A stretch of 64,000 nt of DNA, from positions 185,894,925 to 185,958,924 of the forward strand of contig CM041782.1 in NCBI GenBank assembly GCA_023374045.1. The letters are read 5' to 3'. The position numbers were made by a program, and so were the translations under genes. This document shows positions 57,410 through 64,000 of this stretch, in pieces. The stretch is from Limonium bicolor (Eukaryota > Streptophyta > Magnoliopsida > Caryophyllales > Plumbaginaceae). Positions within the stretch are counted from its first letter, which is position 1; every line of letters starts with the position of its first letter. Below the pieces are notes generated by a model. It worked only from the letters and a program-made list of their open reading frames with translations. It did no database searches and had not been told where the DNA came from.

Positions 57410-59407
57410 ACTACAGATTTTTCTCTTAATTTGTTCTTTCAACTCCAAACCTTTCCTCATATATCCTAATATGTTCTAACCTCATTTGGGCACTTCAAAC
57501 ACATCTTAATGACATCCAAAAACTCCTTAATTCTCCCAACATTTAACCATCATCAACACTCATTTCCCATCCAAAATTTTCCATAACCTCCCATAAGCTC
57601 TACAACCTTTATCCTCATCAATTATCATCAAAACTCAATCTCTTTTGCTACAGATTTTTGCACAAATCTCACCACAATCATCCTCTCATATTCTTGGGTG
57701 ATCATTTACCCAATTCAAACTCCAACAACACCTAGCTAACCCTGGGTTATTCTCCACCCAAAACATCACTTAAACCACTTAGGTTCCCACATAAATTTTG
57801 CCATAAACTTGGCTACTTCTCTAACATTGCCCCAAAACTCATACCACCATTTAAATCATCCTAAAACTAGCCAAACCACAAGGTTCTATCAGCACTCAAT
57901 ATCTCCTCATTAATCAAGCAAAACTCATTACACCATATAGCATAATTCATCAAATACATAGCTCCCAAACAAGCATTAACTTACAAATGTTCTCACTTGC
58001 ATTATTTCTAAGCAAGCACATTATCACCACAACTCAAGTGGGGTTCATTCATTTAATTAACCCTTCCCAAATGCTAAAACAATAGGATACACATTAGGGT
58101 TGGTTTCTTACCTTAATTTCTCTTAAGTTTCTTTTAGACATTCTTCTCCTCTTCTCTTCATCCAAAATCGGTCATGGCCAATCACTAGCCCAATTCTCTA
58201 GACCAATTTACCAAGGATATAAGGAGTACTCATTAGTTCTCCTAACTACGAAAATAACTCATGAATTCAAGAGGAGGGTTCAAGGCAAATTTGAAAACAT
58301 TACCTTTGGAAACCCTAGAATTGTTTTGCCAAGAATCAAAGGAGGAGCTCCAACCCACCATTGGAGACTTGGAGAGTAGCTCAAAACAAAGAGAAGCAAG
58401 GCATTAACACATGCCAAAATCGGCCACACAAGAAGGTGAAGAAATATGCAACTTTCTTTGGATATTTTACCTTGGATGGAAGAGGAAGCTTCAAGCTTCA
58501 AGTTATTGTGCTTTTCTCCTCAAATGGGCAACACCCATGAAAATCAAACTCCTTTTTTTTGAATTTTGAAAAGAGAGGAAGATAGGCCTTGGTGAGAGGA
58601 GCAAGAATCTATGCTCGGTTTTTGAATCGGAGCTTTAACGAAGCTGTACAAGGTGAGGAAGGTGGGGTAGCCATTGGAGAACTCCAAACCGTGGAGGAAG
58701 GAGAAGGACCAGAGAGAGAGAAAAGAGAGGGGGGTCTCACGATGGGAATGGAAAGAATGAAGAGAGAGAGAATAAAGTGGGGTATAAGTCCCCTTTTTAC
58801 TATTTGCTTTTCTCTTTCTTTTTCCTTTCTTTCTTTATTACTAGCTTAGAGTGTGTGTGAGTGTGTTGACTCACTAATTAAAATCGGCCCCACTAAATTA
58901 GTAGGCTGGAGCGTTTTTTCGTTTTCTTACAGAGAAAACGCTCGTTATTTTACCCGGTTTGGCACTATTCACTAACCGGGCCCGTTTTTCGGATTTTTCT
59001 CGTTTCTTTTTTAATGGCTATTAAACTTCCATTAATACTTAATTATAGTTTATAATCAACTATAATTTTTACGGGTCCATTTGACCACTTAAAGTCACGT
59101 TTTTCGGGTTCCTCGAAAACGTGCTTTTTAAACTCCGTTAGCGTTTAATCCATTATTTGGATCCGTTTCTTCGGGAATCATTCCCGTACACTTATTAGGC
59201 CTAACTAAGCCTTAGGAATCCATCTCGGACCCTCTCGAGATCATATATCTCTTATACTCATTTAACGCGCATTTAGCGTTTTTCGCTTTTCAGCGTTTTC
59301 TTTTCTTTTGGTTTTATTCTTTTTACCAATACTCTTTAGGCACCATTAGGCCTTTTATAATCATATTAGAGTAATTTAATCGCCATTCCTAGATCCGGGG
59401 TATTTCA

Positions 59408-60036
59408 GCCTGGCACATTTTTCAAACCCCATCATGCCAAAACTTTGTTGAAATCATCCCGAAATCACTCAAAATACAATTTTTCTTCTTTCAACAAACT
59501 TCCGAGCATTAAAACACCACATCACTAGTAGAAAAACGTGAAGAAAAGCTTTAAAGAGATACTATCAGAAGTTAGAAGTCGTTGCCCAACAGAAGGAAAA
59601 CTGACGAGTTGATCGAAGAATCTCGACGTGAAAAAATAGATAGTTGGAGCATTCGAAATAGGTTATAAGTAATCAATTCTTAAACCTACAAACTCCACAT
59701 ACTCCCCGCATCAAACTCAAACAAAAAATCAACTTCCAATTCTGTATTTATGTGCTTTTCTAACTTGTTGTGTTTACTTGTTTGCTAAGTTTCAGACTAG
59801 TTTTCACTCCAAACTGAAAAATTTCAATCACTAACATGTATAGAGTCTTTCAGGCATACCCATAAAATTTGAGCTAAAAACATTGTTGGGAACACTGTCA
59901 AAACCATTGTCCGGTGGTGGTCAAGGACCTTAGATTATGTGTTCGGGCACATGGACTGAAACACCCCTAACTTAAATATGGTAATGAAACATCAATTTAT
60001 ATATAATAAGGCTAAAACATGCCTTAGAAACATTGG
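59408..60036. other. Unassigned non-coding flank of LARD-A, right side
   Basis: Starts with the second GCCTG duplication. AT-rich, no recognisable gene or repeat partner in the window. Continues the locus of 44610-45757. Confidence 0.6.
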
Positions 60037-60344
60037 TGTAACACCCCGTCCTAAGCCAATCGTGGTTATCGCAACTTAACAAACTATACTTAACGTCGCA
60101 GCGGAATAAAGTAACACCAGGACCTAGCTACGGTCTAACCAACAAGAATTACCGTAATTTAAATATTTACAACCGTACATCCAAAATACATATACCATCC
60201 GAGTTTTAAGTATTCTCAAACCACATAATATATCTCATGTTCCACTACTAACAGACGGGTGCACAGGCGCTACCCGTACTCAAAATAAAGTCCCACCTAG
60301 GGCTACCCGCTCCTACTCTCGTGGTGTGACTTCATCGGCCGCTT

Positions 60345-60430
60345 ACCTGCAAGTGTAAAAACAGCCCCCAAAGGGGGTCAGCACGAATGCTGGTACGACC
60401 CTCCCATGGCCCCCAAGCTAACGGGGCTAC
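60345..60430 (-). ncRNA. Three-hairpin LTR module, L2 copy
   Basis: H3 60365-60377 (CCCCC-AAA-GGGGG). H2 60379-60392 (CAGCA-CGAA-TGCTG). H1 60409-60427 (GCCCC, GGGGC; loop contains GCTAAC). In element sense a T-run and TTGCAGGTAAGC follow. Confidence 0.6.
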
Positions 60431-61559
60431 GACGTCTAATTGTCGATAGCATGGGAGTTGATTAACATGATAAACATAAATAGCGCAATAAGCTTAATAT
60501 GAAGCACAACAAACCAGCAACCACAATGAACATAATTTGCTCATAAGCAAACGAACGACTCAGGCGTTCCCTTAATAAGTGAGTTAGTTCTTAACTCCTT
60601 AGATCCACAATCTCCTTAACCTTATACTTGCCAACCGCTCCACTATTAGATTGGTTAGCCCTTAGTTGGTTGCTTATCTTTGTAGGGCTTGGTTAACCCT
60701 AGCCGGTAGCAGTGCACTATCCGACGATAAGCTACCTTTCTTAATTCATTGGGGATGTAGGCTTGATCCCCCCACGCCATCCTTAATGTGCCTCCCACCT
60801 CAAACAGTAGCCCGGGTGGTCGGGTCGATTTGTTGACCCTAGGCGACGAGTCTAATGACAAGTCTTATTTGGAAGTCGGATCTGATTCAGATACCGACCT
60901 CCCCCAATACACATGTGCCGGTACCATTCTGGATTCCTCACTCCCACCCCAAGTTATGGTTAGTGAAAGCCTTAATTACCAAGTGTTAGTTAAACCTTGA
61001 CGGGTAAAACCAACAATCACCAATACTTAGTTCTTAACCTTAACTCAGTGAGTACTAAACTTAGTTAGCAACATTCTCAAGTCTCGTGGGTTAGTGTGGA
61101 GTAAACACATTCACATCGAGAATAAATATGACCGGTTGCATGCTTTATCTTGTCTTAGTCATAGCAAATAAGCAGATAGCACACAAGCCGAGGGACACCT
61201 CGTTAGCAAGCAGGTCACAGGAAAGACTGTACCGTTCACCGTCGATCGTTGTTTGTTTAACCTTCTTCAGGGTCCCAATTCACAAACCTAAAACATTCAT
61301 TCATTTTTAGGTCATTAGTTATTTGCACCTTACTTAACTCACTTAGTCCCTAGGGATTCCCATTCAATAACCTCTCAAGTCTTTGCCACTTAGCTTTCCA
61401 CTTAATTTTTAAACATCAAAACTTATACTTAATCTTAACTTAATTCCTTAAGTTCTTTGGGTCCTAATCATTACCACCCTACCAAAGGTATCCCTCATTA
61501 CCTATTACCATTCTTAGAATTCAAAATTTCTTCTTCTTCTTTTTTTTTTTAAGTGTTAA

Positions 61560-61841
61560 GGGTCGACCGACCCACCGACCGACCCAACCCCTGGGTCGGT
61601 CCATTACAGAAACTCTTCCGTCTCTTGAAACCCATCCGACCGACCCAGAGCTAGACCGACCGACCCAAACCCTCTGGGTCGGTCCCTTATAGAACCCATT
61701 TTCCTACATGAAACCTTTGCCCGACCGACCCAAAGCTAAGCCGACCGACCCAAACCCCCTGGGTCGGTCCAGTCCAGAGGCATTCCGGCTGGCTTAACAT
61801 GGCCCGACCGACCCAAAACTGGGTCGGACCCTGGGTCGGTC
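61560..61841 (-). repeat. GGGTCGGTCC hairpin array in L2 LTR
   Basis: Four GGGTCGGTCC copies with GACCGACCC arms, the same unit as in LARD-A although the surrounding LTR is a different family. Confidence 0.85.
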
Positions 61842-64000
61842 CTCTACAGAACTTCCTCTTAAATTGCCTCTTTCAATTCCAAACTCTTCCACAAGTGTCC
61901 TAATAGGTCCAACACCATCTTGGCACCTTAAATCCACCTTATAACCTCCACCAACTCATTAGATCATTCACCACTATAACATCATCTCCCAAGCATCTCT
62001 CACTATCTAAAACTCTCTTAAGCATTTACTTAATGTTCTTTCACAACTTAAACTTCCTTCCTAGTTGTTTACCAACTTTTACCTAAGTCCTAAATACTCA
62101 AATGCACTCTCTTGATTTCTAAATCCTTCCTAGTACTGCCTAAGTCACTATAAGTCCTTAGAACACCTTATTCTCACCCTTTTTCCCCAAGACAATCTCT
62201 AGAACATCCTAGTGCCTCCTTGGTCATTAAATTCACTTAGAATGTCTTAAACACTTAAGCTCTCCTTTAAATTTTGCCATAGGTTCTCTAGTATATAATT
62301 GCATCCAAAACACTTGGTTTTTCTCCATCAAACAACCAATATCACTCAATTCTCACCACAACACCTTAACACACAATTTACACTAAAACTTCACCACATC
62401 ATCATATAGTGCTTAAACTTAAAATGCTTGGCACTTAGGCCCTTAAATGACAATAATCTTAACCACTTAATTTCCACATATATGCCTTCAACCTGCGAAT
62501 ACACTCAACAAGGCTCCCATTGAAATAAAACGCTTCTTGTACTTCACCTTGATATTCTTAAACTATCTCTTTTTCTCATTTGCTCCTTAGTCACAAGTTC
62601 ACAAGTATAGTCATTGTTTCTCCTAGGTTTTATATAACCTTCCCAATATAAGCTCTACACTAAACTCATCATACATCTAAATTCCATTCCCTTAAACAAC
62701 AAGACACCTTAAGGTAAGTAATTTACCTTGTTTTCTCACAAGCTTAAAAGCTTTTCTCCTTAGGTTTTTCTTTGTTCAATCTCGGTCACCAATGTGTGTC
62801 TCCTTGCCAATGTTCTAACCAATATCCAATGACTCCAATGAGTACTAGATAACACATTAACCCTAAGGAACAAACCCTAGGTTAAAAATATGTTTTAAGA
62901 TATTAATGTGATTGTTTTACCTTGGTTTCTCAAGACAAACTTGGATATGAAGCAAGAAGGACCTCCTCTCTCCTTTGAAGAGTAGAAACAAGCTAGAACA
63001 AGGCATAAACATGGAGTTCCATGAGTATATATTTTCGGACATGTGAAGAAAATGGTGGAAACCTAGATTTTCTTACACTTTCTTCACCTTAAGAGAATGG
63101 AGATGCCAATGGAGTCTCTAAACTTGAATTTCCTCCTCTAATGGTGGTTTGACTTGGCACCAAAATGAAGCTCTTGAAGTTTTGAAAAGATAGAAAGGAG
63201 GAGCTTGAGCTAACTAAGAAGAATATGTATTTTGTTTTGGATTTGGAGCTAAAATGAGTGAGTTATGTGCAAGAGAAGGTGGAGCTAGCATGGAGAAGGG
63301 CTTCACGTTAATGGAGAAGAGAAAGAGAGCAAGAAACCGTGTGAAACAAGGGAGAATGAAGAAGTGAGGAGAGAGGTAAGTAAAATGTGATATTTATCTT
63401 AAAAGGTGAATAGTACTTTTACTTTATAACTTACTTGTTTTTGCTTTCTCTTTACTTAGCTAGATAAGTGTGATGAGTCACACTTAAAAACCGGCCCCCT
63501 TTTGTAGATGAGGGTAATTAAGTCTTTGTTGACCAAATGTCTCACTTATATAGACTTATGTTATAAACTAGCTTAATTAATTCACTATTCATCAAAACAA
63601 GGCACATTGTTGTGAAATTTTTGATTTCCCATTGATATAGACCTCCAAATGTGATACTATATAGTACACATGTTAATTAAAGAGTAATGATGGACATTTA
63701 GCCATTCAAAACTCATTTACAAGACAATTTTTCAAAAACGTGCTTTAAGACTCCTTAAAGCACATTTTATGTTTTAACTTGTTTTCGAGCTTGGTTTTCT
63801 TTGGTAATTGATTTAAAATGACCATTAGGATATTACTAAGGTCTTAGAACCATATTTGGGTACTCTCCCAAGTCTCTCCAAGCTTAGAGCACGTTTTTGT
63901 TAAAACTGCTCTTTTGGTGTTTCCTTATATTTTCTTTGATTAGAAATGTTTCTTAATGTTTCTAAGGCATTATCTAGCCTCCTTATATCTTAGTTTATCA

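Larger units (their letters stand above)
45758..59407 (-). mobile_element. LARD-A: complete non-autonomous LTR retrotransposon (13.65 kb)
   Basis: Flanked by perfect 5-bp duplications GCCTG (45753-45757 and 59408-59412). Two LTRs of 4368 and 4337 bp, a PBS beside the right LTR, a PPT beside the left LTR, and a 4945-bp internal region without gag, protease, RT or integrase sequence. This matches the definition of a large retrotransposon derivative: long LTRs, a conserved non-coding interior, and movement that depends on proteins from another element. Termini and PBS match G2. Confidence 0.93.
55071..59407 (-). mobile_element. LARD-A 5' LTR
   Basis: 4337 bp, 31 bp shorter than its partner. Many of the visible differences from 45758-50125 are one- or two-base indels in homopolymers, clustered near 56170-56320, 57240-57310, 57530-57610 and 58800-59300. 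Confidence 0.93.
60037..64000 (-). mobile_element. LTR of family L2, cut by window edge
   Basis: Begins TGTAACACCCCG at 60037 (element 3' end) and matches 1-2124 toward its other end; by comparison the LTR would finish within about 100 bp after 64000. It contains the three-hairpin module and a GGGTCGGTCC array. Whether it is solo or part of a full element cannot be seen. The short frames 60655-60861 and 60788-61000 have no recognised product. Confidence 0.8.

Noticed and set aside
60655..61000. Frames of 68 and 70 codons in the L2 LTR
   Set aside because: No domain or partner copy, overlapping on opposite strands inside an LTR.

Overview
The window is plant nuclear DNA, almost certainly from a flowering plant. 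It is built almost entirely of nested LTR retrotransposons, and I see no intact host gene. The case for a plant is: chromodomain Ty3/gypsy polyproteins, primer-binding sites matching plant initiator-Met tRNA (TGGTATCAGAGC), very long AT-rich LTRs of 4-5 kb, and Russian-doll nesting. I cannot name the species.

Layout. (1) 1-2124 is the right end of an LTR of family L2, on the minus strand. (2) 2125-6484 is the right part of LARD-B, a non-coding large retrotransposon derivative on the plus strand with an internal deletion. (3) 6485-7720 is the tail of another LTR, called X. (4) 7721-37475 is G2, a minus-strand gypsy element with LTRs over 5 kb and a decayed gag-pol. G2 carries a captured, decayed AlkB-type dioxygenase gene between its gag zinc knuckles and its protease. 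G2 is split by a nearly complete plus-strand chromovirus, G1 (13079-22128, two 2204-bp LTRs), sitting in its chromodomain region, and by a 4.4-kb solo LTR (26804-31206, perfect 5-bp target duplication GTAGT) sitting in gag. (5) 37476-44609 is Y, another LARD-like element on the plus strand. (6) 44610-45757 and 59413-60036 are an unassigned non-coding locus, split by LARD-A. (7) 45758-59407 is LARD-A, a complete 13.65-kb non-autonomous element on the minus strand with perfect GCCTG target duplication, LTRs of about 4.35 kb, and PBS and PPT but no gag or pol. (8) 60037-64000 is a second L2-family LTR, cut by the window edge.

The right-hand ends are consistent with nesting: L2 in LARD-B, in X, in the G2 LTR, in Y. 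The left halves lie outside the window.

The most unusual signals are structural. First, a three-hairpin block followed by an oligo-T run recurs in most of the long LTRs; the stem sequences differ between families but the pairing is kept. Second, LARD-B carries a train of at least eleven short hairpins with different stems but similar purine-rich loops of 5-7 nt, mostly 6. Third, hairpin arrays with a period near 60-80 bp occur in unrelated LTRs, and within one LTR family the repeated motif has been replaced by another at the same LTR position. Fourth, in three elements the primer-binding site is part of a perfect inverted repeat. The other headline is the AlkB capture. LARDs and G2 share terminal sequences, PBS hairpin architecture and an internal PPT-like block, so a G2-like element is a reasonable candidate for the machinery that mobilises the LARDs.
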